A stretch of DNA of 64,000 nt from Ferrovum sp. (GTDB lineage Bacteria > Pseudomonadota > Gammaproteobacteria > Burkholderiales > Ferrovaceae): contig JAAGNR010000066.1 in the NCBI GenBank assembly GCA_010435995.1, positions 1 through 64,000 of the forward strand, read 5' to 3'. A program made the translations under genes and the position numbers. Below are positions 50,912-58,827 of this stretch, piece after piece. Positions within the stretch are counted from its first letter, which is position 1. Every line of letters begins with the position of its first letter. The notes under the pieces were generated by a model. The model was not told where the DNA came from and did not search any database. It saw nothing but the letters and a program-made list of their open reading frames with translations.

Positions 50912-51895
50912 GTGCAACCCTACCTCGATCTTGTTCGCGACATTCTGCAGCATGGTAGCTGGCAGGATAACCGCACCGGCATTCGCACTCGCTCCCTCCC
51001 TGGAGCTTCGCTGCGCTTCGATCTGAAACTGGGGTTTCCCGCCATCACCACCAAAAAGCTCGCGTTTCGTACGGCCATGGGAGAACTCGTGGGATTTCTG
51101 CGCGGGAGTCGCAGCGCTGCAGAATTTCGCGCCTTGGGTTGTGGGGTATGGGACCAAAATGCCAATGAAAATGCTGCTTGGCTCGCCAATCCCTTTCGCC
51201 AGGGAGTCGATGATCTGGGGCCGATCTATGGGGTGCAATGGCGCAACTGGCCTGCCTATAAAGAAATTGATGTGGCACATCCACACCGTGCGCGACAGAT
51301 TGCTGCGGCGACCCAACAAGGCTTTCATACTCTAGGGACGGTGATCGATCACACGGGCAAAGAATCTCTTCTTCTCTACAAAGCCATCGATCAACTCCGC
51401 CACTGTCTGGACACCCTTATCCGTGACCCGGGCAACCGTCGCATCCTTTTCCACGGCTGGAATTGGGCTCAGCTGGATGAAATGGCGCTCCCTCCCTGTC
51501 ATCTGCTGTACCAATTTCTGGCGAATCCCCAAGAGCGGGAAATTTCTCTGTGTCTTTACATTCGCAGTAACGATATTGGTCTGGGTGCACCATTCAACAT
51601 CGCCTCCAGCGCAGCCTTGCTGACTCTTATGGGACGGCTGAGTGGCTATCATCCGCGATGGCTTACTTATTTCATTGGAGATGCGCATATCTACGAAAAT
51701 CACCTCCCCATGCTCGCAACCCAGCTGACTCGCGCTCCACTGGCGTTGCCCCAATTACGTTTGGCATCACGCATTCCCGACTATGCCACGACCCCAGTGT
51801 ATGCCCCAGAATGGTTGGACCAGGTGGAACCGGAGGACTTCATACTTGAAGGCTATCAACACCACCCCCCCCTCAAGGCCACCATGGCAGTCTAA
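50912..51895 (+). CDS. thyA: Thymidylate synthase
   Basis: The product is 327 residues and methylates dUMP to dTMP using methylene-tetrahydrofolate. N-terminal [23 protein letters not shown], nucleotide-binding [10 protein letters not shown], the catalytic Cys196 in [11 protein letters not shown] and [12 protein letters not shown] are present. It is longer than E. coli ThyA (264) because of an insertion of roughly 45 residues around 119-160, as in Lactobacillus-type enzymes. The start is a GTG without a clear Shine-Dalgarno; no ATG occurs before residue 56. Functionally it follows Dcd in dTTP supply. Confidence 0.95.
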   Translation: MQPYLDLVRDILQHGSWQDNRTGIRTRSLPGASLRFDLKLGFPAITTKKLAFRTAMGELVGFLRGSRSAAEFRALGCGVWDQNANENAAWLANPFRQGVDDLGPIYGVQWRNWPAYKEIDVAHPHRARQIAAATQQGFHTLGTVIDHTGKESLLLYKAIDQLRHCLDTLIRDPGNRRILFHGWNWAQLDEMALPPCHLLYQFLANPQEREISLCLYIRSNDIGLGAPFNIASSAALLTLMGRLSGYHPRWLTYFIGDAHIYENHLPMLATQLTRAPLALPQLRLASRIPDYATTPVYAPEWLDQVEPEDFILEGYQHHPPLKATMAV

Positions 51896-51998
51896 AATTG
51901 GCTTCTAAAATACAAGCTCATCACCTTTTTCGGTGATAGTCAATTGATTTCAGGGCGGCTATGATAAGAATGTCCCCTCCTTGTCGAAGACATCCGCC

Positions 51999-52673
51999 AT
52001 GACCACCCCCCGCTCCCAGAGAAATACCGTACTCATCGTCGAGGATGAACCCGTCACCCGCGAACGCTTGGTAGAGGCTGTGAGCTCCCAACCCTTGCTT
52101 CAGGTGATGGCATCTACCGGATCGCTGCGCGCAGGACAAGAAATATTTGCCAATCATCATCCCCGCGTAGCCTTGATCGATCTCGGCCTGCCTGATGGCT
52201 CAGGGTTGGATCTGATTAGCCAGATACATCAGGCCAACTGTGGCACCGAATCTCTGGTTCTCACGGTTTTCGGAGATGAACAACATGTGGTATCAGCACT
52301 CAAGGCTGGGGCCCGCGGCTATCTGCTCAAAGACAGCTCCTTCGCAGCCATTGCCGATCATCTCCTCATGTTGATCGATGGCGGTAGCCCCATTAATCCG
52401 AAGGTGGCTCGATTTTTACTGGGGCAATTTGGTCAATGGGAAAAGCACTCCCCACCTGCCGACCAATCCGTCACCCTAACCGATCGTGAGAAAGAAATTC
52501 TCAATCACATCACCAAAGGCTATAAACGGGGGGAAATTGCCCAATTGCTGAATATCAGCAATAACACTGTGGGAACTCATATCCGCCGCATTTATGAGAA
52601 GCTCTCTGTCCATTCCAACATTGAAGCGACGCGGGAAGCCGTGAGTCTCGGACTGTTTAAAAACCCGCTCTGA
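51999..52673 (+). CDS. NarL/FixJ-family response regulator
   Basis: The product is 224 residues. The receiver domain has acidic residues at VEDE (14-17), phospho-acceptor Asp61 (LIDLGLPDGSG) and Lys in YLLKDSS. A LuxR-type HTH follows (LTDREKEILNHITKGYKRGEIAQLLNISNNTVGTHIRRIYEKL). It is predicted to bind DNA when phosphorylated by the histidine kinase encoded next, whose ATG shares a base with its stop (TGATG). The ORF start is a TTG; ATG 51999 is chosen. A small ATCACC/GGTGAT stem-loop lies in the 103-bp gap after thyA. Confidence 0.92.
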   Translation: MTTPRSQRNTVLIVEDEPVTRERLVEAVSSQPLLQVMASTGSLRAGQEIFANHHPRVALIDLGLPDGSGLDLISQIHQANCGTESLVLTVFGDEQHVVSALKAGARGYLLKDSSFAAIADHLLMLIDGGSPINPKVARFLLGQFGQWEKHSPPADQSVTLTDREKEILNHITKGYKRGEIAQLLNISNNTVGTHIRRIYEKLSVHSNIEATREAVSLGLFKNPL

Positions 52674-54526
52674 TGAAGATATTCCCTCTTTTTACCGCCC
52701 CCTTATTCAACCACAGAAGGACAGTACAACAGCGATTCTGGCTGTTTTTTCTCCTATGGATTTCCAGCGGACTGATTTTTTCCTACGCCCAGGCAGCAGA
52801 ACAATTTCCGAGTGTTGATCAGGGCTGGTTTGTATTTTCCTCGACTGATAGCCCCCCTCCGGCTTCCGCGACATGGACCCCCGTTCACCTGCCTGACAAC
52901 TGGAATGTCAGTCATCCGAATCAGGGGGGGACAGGCTGGTATCGTTTCCATATCCAAGGCACTTATCACGACTCCGAACTCTGGGGCATCTATTTACCCC
53001 GCCTCAGTGTCAATGCTCAGCTGTTTATCAATGGCCAGCTGGTGGGCTCAGGTGGCCGATTCATCGAACCGGTTGCCCACAACAGCTATCGCCCATTGTT
53101 TTTCGGTTTTCCCGGCCAGTTGCTACATTCCGGAGACAATGTCATCGATATCCGTTTGCTCGGCTACGCCAATGAAGGTTCTGGGCTGAGTCCATTCAAG
53201 ATCGGGCGGGCGGATGCCCTTGAAACTGACTATCAGCATCAATTTTCCCTGCAGGTCATAGCTCCCACCATATCCTTCGTGCTACTGATATTGCTGTCAC
53301 TGATGCTGTTCATCATTTGGTTGCGACGACGACAGGAAACCATTTATCTCATGTTTTCCCTCTGTGGCGGTTTTAGCACTCTCTATACCGCCGCTTTTTT
53401 TATTCAGGAAGTCCCGTGGCTTACCCATTCCCAATGGCTCTGGTTGATATTCAGTTCGGCCATGTGGTATGTGTACTGCGTGATGTTGCTCATCCACCGA
53501 TTTGTCAAGGTGCACCGACCCACCCTGGAAAAAGCGCTACTGGCCTATACCATTACCGGCCCCCTGATCATAGGAATCCTTCCCTCGAACTACCGCCTTG
53601 AACTCTTTGGCTTATTGGGACTGGGTTTCGCCGTACTTTCCCTATATGTATTGATCATCATTTTCCATTACCGTCATCACTGCAGCCGCAAGGAAACCTG
53701 GCTGCTATTCTGCTCCATTCTATTCTCAGCGATCATGGGATACCACGATCTGATCAACCTTCTCATCACGCAACGGGAAGTCCCCATTTACTACTTCTAC
53801 TGGGGATCTACTATCGTCGGAATCGCTATCGCTTTCCTGCTGTTGCTGCGTTTCGATCAGTCCCTGCATTTGTTTGAAGCCCTGAACCGCGACCTGCACC
53901 ATCTGGTAGAGCAAAAAAGTCGCGCGCTCAACCAGAGCTATCAAGAACGCCAAACACTGGAAACGCGTCAAGCCGTATTCAGGGAACGGGAACGAATCAT
54001 GCGCGATCTCCACGACGGGCTGGGCGGATATCTGGTCAGCGCCTTGGTTCAGGCAGAAAAACAGCCGTTACAAACCTTTCCTTTACAACAAACCTTGCGT
54101 GCAGCACTCAATGATTTGCGCCTGATGATCGACTCCCTGGATGGAGATCCCATAGATCTGGCCTCCCAACTGGGGAGTCTGCGGGACCGGTTAGAAACCG
54201 GCATGGATGCCAGCGGCGCTCAACTCCATTGGCTGGTGACAGACTCTCCTCACCTGCCCAACCCGAACGCTTCCAATAATCTGCAATTGATGCGCATGAT
54301 TCAGGAAATTTTCACCAACATTGCCAAACACAGTCGCGCGCACCATGTGTATTTCTGTGTGGCCCCAAATATTCTCGAGATCAAGGATGATGGTGTGGGT
54401 TTCGCGGTGGATAGTCCTCATCTTGGCCGAGGATTACCCAATTTGCGCCTGCGTGCCCACGAACTCGGCATTTCCCTGCACATCGATTCTTCCCCTTCAG
54501 GCACCGCGATTCACCTGACCTGGTAA
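52673..54526 (+). CDS. 7TM-DISM-like histidine kinase (HisKA_3 type)
   Basis: The product is 617 residues. After an N-terminal membrane/signal helix (FWLFFLLWISSGLIFSYAQA) comes a periplasmic beta-rich domain with a jelly-roll look (WTPVHLPDNWN ... GTGWYRFHIQG ... LFINGQLVGSGG ... NVIDIRLLGY). About seven membrane helices follow (roughly 195-395). The cytosolic part has a HisKA_3 box (RERERIMRDLHDGLGGYLVSALVQ) and an ATPase with MIQEIFTNIAKHSRAHHV, LEIKDDGVGF and GRGLPNLRLRAHELG. The layout matches 7TMR-DISM sensors, which often detect carbohydrate-like ligands; the signal here is unknown. Paired with the regulator upstream. Confidence 0.88.
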   Translation: MKIFPLFTAPLFNHRRTVQQRFWLFFLLWISSGLIFSYAQAAEQFPSVDQGWFVFSSTDSPPPASATWTPVHLPDNWNVSHPNQGGTGWYRFHIQGTYHDSELWGIYLPRLSVNAQLFINGQLVGSGGRFIEPVAHNSYRPLFFGFPGQLLHSGDNVIDIRLLGYANEGSGLSPFKIGRADALETDYQHQFSLQVIAPTISFVLLILLSLMLFIIWLRRRQETIYLMFSLCGGFSTLYTAAFFIQEVPWLTHSQWLWLIFSSAMWYVYCVMLLIHRFVKVHRPTLEKALLAYTITGPLIIGILPSNYRLELFGLLGLGFAVLSLYVLIIIFHYRHHCSRKETWLLFCSILFSAIMGYHDLINLLITQREVPIYYFYWGSTIVGIAIAFLLLLRFDQSLHLFEALNRDLHHLVEQKSRALNQSYQERQTLETRQAVFRERERIMRDLHDGLGGYLVSALVQAEKQPLQTFPLQQTLRAALNDLRLMIDSLDGDPIDLASQLGSLRDRLETGMDASGAQLHWLVTDSPHLPNPNASNNLQLMRMIQEIFTNIAKHSRAHHVYFCVAPNILEIKDDGVGFAVDSPHLGRGLPNLRLRAHELGISLHIDSSPSGTAIHLTW

Positions 54527-54579
54527 TAAAAGTTCTTTCTCAACTTCTGTGGATGTTTTTGGGTATTATTCAGCACCTA

Positions 54580-54609
54580 TTGCGAATGATAATGATTGTC
54601 ATTTACAAT
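54580..54609 (+). promoter_or_regulatory. Promoter of the cupredoxin operon
   Basis: TTGCGA (54580-54585), an 18-bp spacer and TACAAT (54604-54609) lie 31 bp before the cupredoxin ATG. The spacer is filled by the Fur box, so Fur-Fe(II) would block polymerase directly. Confidence 0.55.
54585..54603. promoter_or_regulatory. Fur box
   Basis: aatgataatgattgtcatt is a near-perfect 19-bp palindrome (8 of 9 paired positions). Its core tgataatgattgtca matches the 7-1-7 Fur consensus TGATAATNATTATCA with one mismatch. It lies between the -35 and -10 of the downstream operon. Confidence 0.85.
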
Positions 54610-54640
54610 AAACCCACCATCCATCCATTCAGGAGTAACC

Positions 54641-55000
54641 ATGAACCTCATCCGCCCATTGACCACCTTTTCCCTGCTGGCACTATTACTTCCCTTAAGT
54701 ATGGAAGCGACATACGCTGAGGAGAGTGAAGTCACGGTCACCTTGGTGCGCCTAGGCGGAAAGTTTTCGCCCTCCCCTTTGGTGGTTCCTGTCGGCCAAA
54801 AAATCCGTCTCGTAGTCGATAACCAAGACAATGACGCCATGGAATTTGAAAGCGCATCGCTGTTCTGGGAAATCGTGATCCCCCCACACCATAAAACCCC
54901 CATTCATCTCACTCCCTTAACAGCCGGCAACTATGACTACTTCAACGATGATAACCACCAGGAAAAGGGCATCATCACGGCAACGGCCAGTGCAAAATGA
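54641..55000 (+). CDS. Periplasmic cupredoxin-like protein, Fur-regulated
   Basis: The product is 119 residues with a signal peptide (cleavage after TYAEE near 25). The mature part is a short cupredoxin-fold domain: VTLVRLGGKFSPSPLVVPVGQKIRLVVDNQDNDAMEFES near 30-70 and a C-terminal TAGNYDYFNDDNHQEKGIITA. Similar small cupredoxin-like proteins accompany FTR1-type iron permeases in proteobacterial iron-uptake operons (from memory). The usual blue-copper Cys is missing; His and Met/Glu residues could bind copper or iron. ATG 54641 has AGGAG 6 nt upstream; the ORF extension into the Fur box is rejected. It overlaps the next gene by 4 nt. Confidence 0.82.
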   Translation: MNLIRPLTTFSLLALLLPLSMEATYAEESEVTVTLVRLGGKFSPSPLVVPVGQKIRLVVDNQDNDAMEFESASLFWEIVIPPHHKTPIHLTPLTAGNYDYFNDDNHQEKGIITATASAK

Positions 55001-55725
55001 TAAAAACCGTACCCCACCTGGTAACGCTTCTGGTCTTGCTGGGAACCAGTGAGAAGATTTGGGCAGACGATGATTTCATCGTCTATTCTCCCTTGGTGAC
55101 CTACGGACAATCTGAAGTGGAAATGCGCGGCTACCAGACTCAAGACGGTCGCTCTGCCATGAACGGGGCAGGTGCCTTCGAAACCTCCGTAGCTCACACC
55201 TTCACTGATTGGTGGAAGGTCGAATTCTATACTTCCGAATACAATGTGACGCCTGGATTAGGGACCCAATTCGCTGGTCAGGAACTGGAGAACACATTCC
55301 AACTCACGGAAGCTGGGCAGTATCCTGTAGATGTTGGGTTTCTTGCATCCTACCTGCAAAACCACTTACCAGGAATGCCCAACGGGGTAGAATTTGGCCC
55401 TTTGTTGCAATCCCAGATGGGGCCCACCAAACACATCCTCAATCTGATCTGGCAGAAGGATATAGGCGGGGCAGCCACCATGGGGTACAATTTCCGCGCC
55501 GCTTATAGTTTCAGCTATCACACCAGCACCGCGCTTTCTCCGGGATTGGAAGCTTACTATCGTCCAGTCGATCATGCACACCAAGTCGGCCCTGCCTTTT
55601 CTGGAGAGATGCGCATAGGTCATGGCGGCAAAGAACTAGAATATAGTGGGGCCCTGCTCTATGGCGTGAATTACGGTGCGCCGGACCGCACCCTGATAGC
55701 ACGGCTGGAATATGAGTTTTTCTGA
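54997..55725 (+). CDS. Predicted outer-membrane beta-barrel protein, iron-regulated operon
   Basis: The product is 242 residues. A signal peptide (hydrophobic HLVTLLVLLGT, cleavage near IWADDD) is followed by alternating polar/aromatic strands such as WKVEFYTSEY, ATMGYNFRAAYSFSYH, SGEMRIGHGG and LEYSGALLYGVNY. The last residue is Phe (ARLEYEFF), a strong hallmark of BAM-inserted barrels. The size suggests a small barrel of perhaps 8-12 strands. No TonB-plug domain is present. It starts on an ATGA overlap with the cupredoxin and so is under the same Fur box. I do not recognise a named family; role in iron or metal passage is inference. Confidence 0.72.
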   Translation: MIKTVPHLVTLLVLLGTSEKIWADDDFIVYSPLVTYGQSEVEMRGYQTQDGRSAMNGAGAFETSVAHTFTDWWKVEFYTSEYNVTPGLGTQFAGQELENTFQLTEAGQYPVDVGFLASYLQNHLPGMPNGVEFGPLLQSQMGPTKHILNLIWQKDIGGAATMGYNFRAAYSFSYHTSTALSPGLEAYYRPVDHAHQVGPAFSGEMRIGHGGKELEYSGALLYGVNYGAPDRTLIARLEYEFF

Positions 55726-56799
55726 TCACGTCCACTGCAGCAACACCGCTGCGGTCAAAAGAGAAAACCCCAGAAAGGGAAAGGAATACCGATGGAACTC
55801 CTTCCAGACCATGGGATCCTGCGCCATACGCAACGCAATCAGATTGGCCAATGAACCAATAAACAGACCGAATCCACCCGCATTCACTCCGTAAGCCAGC
55901 GCACGCATTGATCCTCCTGCGGACTCAAGAAACAACGTGGCGGGCACATTACTCATGACCTGCGACAGCAAGGCGGAAACGAACAGAGTGCGCAGAGGAC
56001 TAGGATGAGTTCCCATCAGGGTTAGTGGTGTCACAAAGGAGGAGAACTGAGAAACCGCCACAAAGAACAATGAAAATGTGAGCAATAATCCCCAATCTAG
56101 AGTTCGCCATAAAGTCCGGTAAACCGCCCCCAAGCCCATCGTCAGCAAGCACGCCAACCACGGATAGCCTTCATCCACCAATATCAGAAAGGGGAAATAT
56201 AACCATACACTGATCCAGAACATACGTCGATCTGGGAGAGCAGAGGGATCCTCCAGATGAACCGTTACAGCCTGTGCTGGAAACCGCCACCAGGTCAGCA
56301 GCAATAAACCCACCAACAAAATCAGCCCCCATGGAGCCATGAGACCAAAAAATTGCAAAAAAGGCTCGTGAGATCGCTGCCACAAAAAGATGTTCTGAGG
56401 ATTACCTATCGGCGAGAGCAGCGACCCGACATTCACTGCCAGAGTGATGAAAACAACGAACGATCGCCAAGGCAAATGAGCCTGCTGGCGTACAGCCAGA
56501 ACCAGGGGAATGACCACAAACAGAGTGATATCGTTGGTAAGAAGGGTGGAGAGAAGGACCGAGATGACGATCATGAACAAGGCCAGAACTCGTTCCTGCT
56601 GCAAGTGATTTAGGATATGACGCCCAATCCAGGGAAGAGTTTGACTCTGTTGAATGCCTTGTGTCAGCATCATCAGGCCACCTAAAACCATCAGCGTCGG
56701 AAGGTGGATGCTCTGCACAGCAGGAATAAACGCGCGGGGATGCAGACATCCCTGCACTCCTATCAATAGCGCCAAAACCCATAAAACGGGGTCTTTCAA
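55726..56799 (-). CDS. ArsB/NhaD/SLC13-superfamily permease
   Basis: The product is 357 residues with about ten membrane helices. Two hairpin motifs of the ion transporter superfamily are seen: SLLSPIGNPQNIFLW near 124-138 and SQVMSNVPATLFL near 284-296, each at a half-repeat. Members move arsenite, Na+/H+ or dicarboxylates; the substrate here is not resolved, and the protein is shorter than typical ArsB (~430). The start is TTG 56799, overlapping the SulA-like stop (TTGA); no in-frame ATG occurs before residue 37. Its stop is directly adjacent to the stop of the barrel gene on the other strand (TGATCA), leaving no spacer. Confidence 0.8.
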   Translation of the reverse strand: MKDPVLWVLALLIGVQGCLHPRAFIPAVQSIHLPTLMVLGGLMMLTQGIQQSQTLPWIGRHILNHLQQERVLALFMIVISVLLSTLLTNDITLFVVIPLVLAVRQQAHLPWRSFVVFITLAVNVGSLLSPIGNPQNIFLWQRSHEPFLQFFGLMAPWGLILLVGLLLLTWWRFPAQAVTVHLEDPSALPDRRMFWISVWLYFPFLILVDEGYPWLACLLTMGLGAVYRTLWRTLDWGLLLTFSLFFVAVSQFSSFVTPLTLMGTHPSPLRTLFVSALLSQVMSNVPATLFLESAGGSMRALAYGVNAGGFGLFIGSLANLIALRMAQDPMVWKEFHRYSFPFLGFSLLTAAVLLQWT

Positions 56800-57302
56800 G
56801 CACGCATTCCAGCACCAGGAGCCATGGATCGATGCCGAGGCATACTCACCTCAGTATGGGAATCTCGCAGAAATTGGCCGCAAAAGCAATTGGAGTTGAG
56901 CGCCAATTCGGCAAAATTTGCCTGATCCCGCTCATCCAGTTGGTCCCCCCAAAGGAATACCGCTGCCCCATGGGGATGATTCAGCGCTTGGCGTACCGCC
57001 CAATATTTTCCTTCACGCGAGTGGGCGGGAACAATCACCACACGGGAATCGGACAATCGTGGAAATAAACCGAATAATGTGCGAATTTCATAGGGAGGAG
57101 CGATCAGATAGACCCATTGTCGCCGTTCAGTCCATGCCTGCATAGCCGTAATCCACGGAGAGAGCTCAGTCACGCTACCGGTACTGGGTAAAATATGTAG
57201 CCCAGGCGCTGTAGAAGGCATATCGGTATCACGTTGATTTTGGCGCTTGCCCCTCTCATGCCCCCAGGAACGAACACCCAGTCCTGCCATCAATGTCCAC
57301 AT
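56796..57302 (-). CDS. sulA: SulA-like SOS cell-division inhibitor
   Basis: The product is 168 residues. The central region resembles SulA: GSVTELSPWITAMQAWTERRQWVYLIAPP (SulA: [26 protein letters not shown]), KYWAVRQALNHPHGAAVFLWGDQLDERDQANFAELALNSNCFCGQFLRD (SulA: [47 protein letters not shown]). It also resembles the related RecA-like ImuA. SulA blocks FtsZ during the SOS response. It follows lexA by 15 bp with AAGGAAG before its ATG, as in other lexA-sulA operons. No imuB/dnaE2 genes follow, which favours SulA over ImuA. Divergent overall, so function is probable rather than certain. Confidence 0.72.
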   Translation of the reverse strand: MWTLMAGLGVRSWGHERGKRQNQRDTDMPSTAPGLHILPSTGSVTELSPWITAMQAWTERRQWVYLIAPPYEIRTLFGLFPRLSDSRVVIVPAHSREGKYWAVRQALNHPHGAAVFLWGDQLDERDQANFAELALNSNCFCGQFLRDSHTEVSMPRHRSMAPGAGMRA

Positions 57303-57317
57303 AGCTCTCTTCCTTTG

Positions 57318-57929
57318 TTACTGCCCTGAGGCACGAATCAACCCGACCATACACCCTTCGATATGCAAGGTGCGCACTGTCAAATCTACGCAAATCACCG
57401 GAAAATCCGGATTTTCCGGGCGCAATTCCACTGAGTGTCCTGCCTGATAAAATCGTTTGACAGTCACCTCTTCATCCAGTCGGGCTACGACGATTTGCCC
57501 GTTTCTTGCAACGGGAGTTTGATGCACGGCAAGCAGATCTCCGTCAAGTATTCCCGCATTGCGCATACTCTCGCCTTTGACCCGCAGCAGATAATCCGCA
57601 GATGGACGAAACATGGCAGGATCTACCGAATAGCGTGACTCCACATTTTCTTGGGCCAGAATGGGCTGCCCAGCGGCAACCTGTCCCACCAATGGTAAAC
57701 CCAGTGACTCTACCACCACCTCCAACAAACGGATTCCGCGCGAGGCCCCGGCAACCAACTCAATGGCTCCCTTGCGTGCAAGGGCTCGAAGATGCGTTTC
57801 TGCGGCATTGGGGGAGCGAAACCCCATAGCCTGGCACAATGCCATTCGAGTTGGCGGCATCCCCGTGGACACCATATAATTCCTGATCCATGCAAGAATC
57901 TCTTGCTGCCGCGAGGTCAAAGCATCCAT
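57318..57929 (-). CDS. lexA: SOS repressor LexA
   Basis: The product is 203 residues. The winged-helix DNA-binding domain has [34 protein letters not shown], nearly the E. coli recognition helix. The autocleavage site is Ala86-Gly87 (VAAGQP), and the Ser/Lys dyad is Ser121 (GESM) and Lys158 (VTVKRF). It represses DNA-damage genes and is inactivated by RecA-stimulated self-cleavage. It is preceded by its own LexA box and is the first gene of lexA-sulA-permease. Confidence 0.97.
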   Translation of the reverse strand: MDALTSRQQEILAWIRNYMVSTGMPPTRMALCQAMGFRSPNAAETHLRALARKGAIELVAGASRGIRLLEVVVESLGLPLVGQVAAGQPILAQENVESRYSVDPAMFRPSADYLLRVKGESMRNAGILDGDLLAVHQTPVARNGQIVVARLDEEVTVKRFYQAGHSVELRPENPDFPVICVDLTVRTLHIEGCMVGLIRASGQ

Positions 57930-57958
57930 GTGTCAGCCCCCATTCCTTGATCTATTAG

Positions 57959-57974
57959 CTGTAATTATATACAG
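57959..57974. promoter_or_regulatory. LexA (SOS) box
   Basis: CTGT-aattatat-ACAG matches the E. coli-type consensus CTGT-N8-ACAG exactly. It lies 29 bp before lexA and overlaps the lexA -10, consistent with autoregulation. It is also 48 bp before the divergent dioxygenase gene, which it might co-repress. Confidence 0.9.
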
Positions 57975-57991
57975 TATTTGTCTGAATGCAA
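57964..57991 (-). promoter_or_regulatory. lexA promoter overlapping the SOS box
   Basis: On the minus strand TTGCAT (57986-57991), a 16-bp spacer and a consensus TATAAT (57964-57969) are seen. The -10 is entirely inside the LexA box. Confidence 0.7.
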
Positions 57992-58022
57992 CCCCCCATC
58001 ATCCATAATTTCCAGGACGCCC

Positions 58023-58808
58023 ATGCCTACCCAGCCACTGCCTCACCCCGCTCTTTTTCTCGGTCATGGCACCCCTATGCATGCCATTGCTCCTGGACCA
58101 GTCGCCATGCACTGGCGTGAAATGGGTAAAAGTTTGCCCCGTCCGTCGGCTATCGTCGTCATATCTGCCCATTGGACATTATCCCACTGCGCCGTCACAG
58201 CCATGTCCCAACCGCGTACCATTCATGATTTTGGCGGTTTTCCCCGCGCCCTCTATCAGATCCAATACCCCTGCCCCGGCCAACCGGATTTGGCTCGCAG
58301 AATCGCTGATCTGCTTCACCCCCTCCCCCTCGAGCAAGATATGTCCTGGGGATTGGATCATGGTGCTTGGGCCGTCCTTAAGCACCTCTACCCAGCAGCA
58401 GATATCCCGGTGATTGAAGTCGCTCTAGATCTCACCCAACCCCCCATTTTTCATTACGAGTTGGGACAACGACTGGCTCACTTACGCAGTGAGCAAATCC
58501 TCCTGCTGGGCAGCGGCAACATCGTCCATCATCTGGGCGCTGTGCGTTGGGAAGCGGATGCGCCAGCTCACCCCTGGGCTCAGTTCTTTGATAATTGGGT
58601 CGTGGAAAAAATTCGCGCAGAAGATCATGGCGCACTATTGAACTGGGAAAACTGGCCAGAAGCCGCGCATCTCGCCGTCCCCACACCAGAACATTTCCTG
58701 CCATTGCTGGTTATTCTGGGTTCAAAAACACCCGCAGATGACGTTAGTTTTCCTTGGCGCGGCATTGAAATGAGCGCCATCAGCATGACCAGCGTCCAAC
58801 TGGGATAG
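58023..58808 (+). CDS. DODA-type extradiol dioxygenase (YgiD-like)
   Basis: The product is 261 residues, a class III extradiol ring-cleaving dioxygenase of the 4,5-DOPA dioxygenase family. It has ALFLGHGTPMHAI at 9-21 (His ligand), VVISAHWTLSHCAVTA near 46-61 (His ligand), HDFGGFPRALYQIQYP, GLDHGAWAVLKHLYP near 112-126, and LLLGSGNIVHHLGAVRW near 163-179. These positions carry the non-haem iron or zinc ligands of the family. The physiological substrate of bacterial YgiD homologues is unclear. ATG 58023 has AGGA 5 nt upstream; the ORF start inside the lexA promoter is rejected. Confidence 0.9.
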   Translation: MPTQPLPHPALFLGHGTPMHAIAPGPVAMHWREMGKSLPRPSAIVVISAHWTLSHCAVTAMSQPRTIHDFGGFPRALYQIQYPCPGQPDLARRIADLLHPLPLEQDMSWGLDHGAWAVLKHLYPAADIPVIEVALDLTQPPIFHYELGQRLAHLRSEQILLLGSGNIVHHLGAVRWEADAPAHPWAQFFDNWVVEKIRAEDHGALLNWENWPEAAHLAVPTPEHFLPLLVILGSKTPADDVSFPWRGIEMSAISMTSVQLG

Positions 58809-58827
58809 TCGTATCACACGCTCATAT

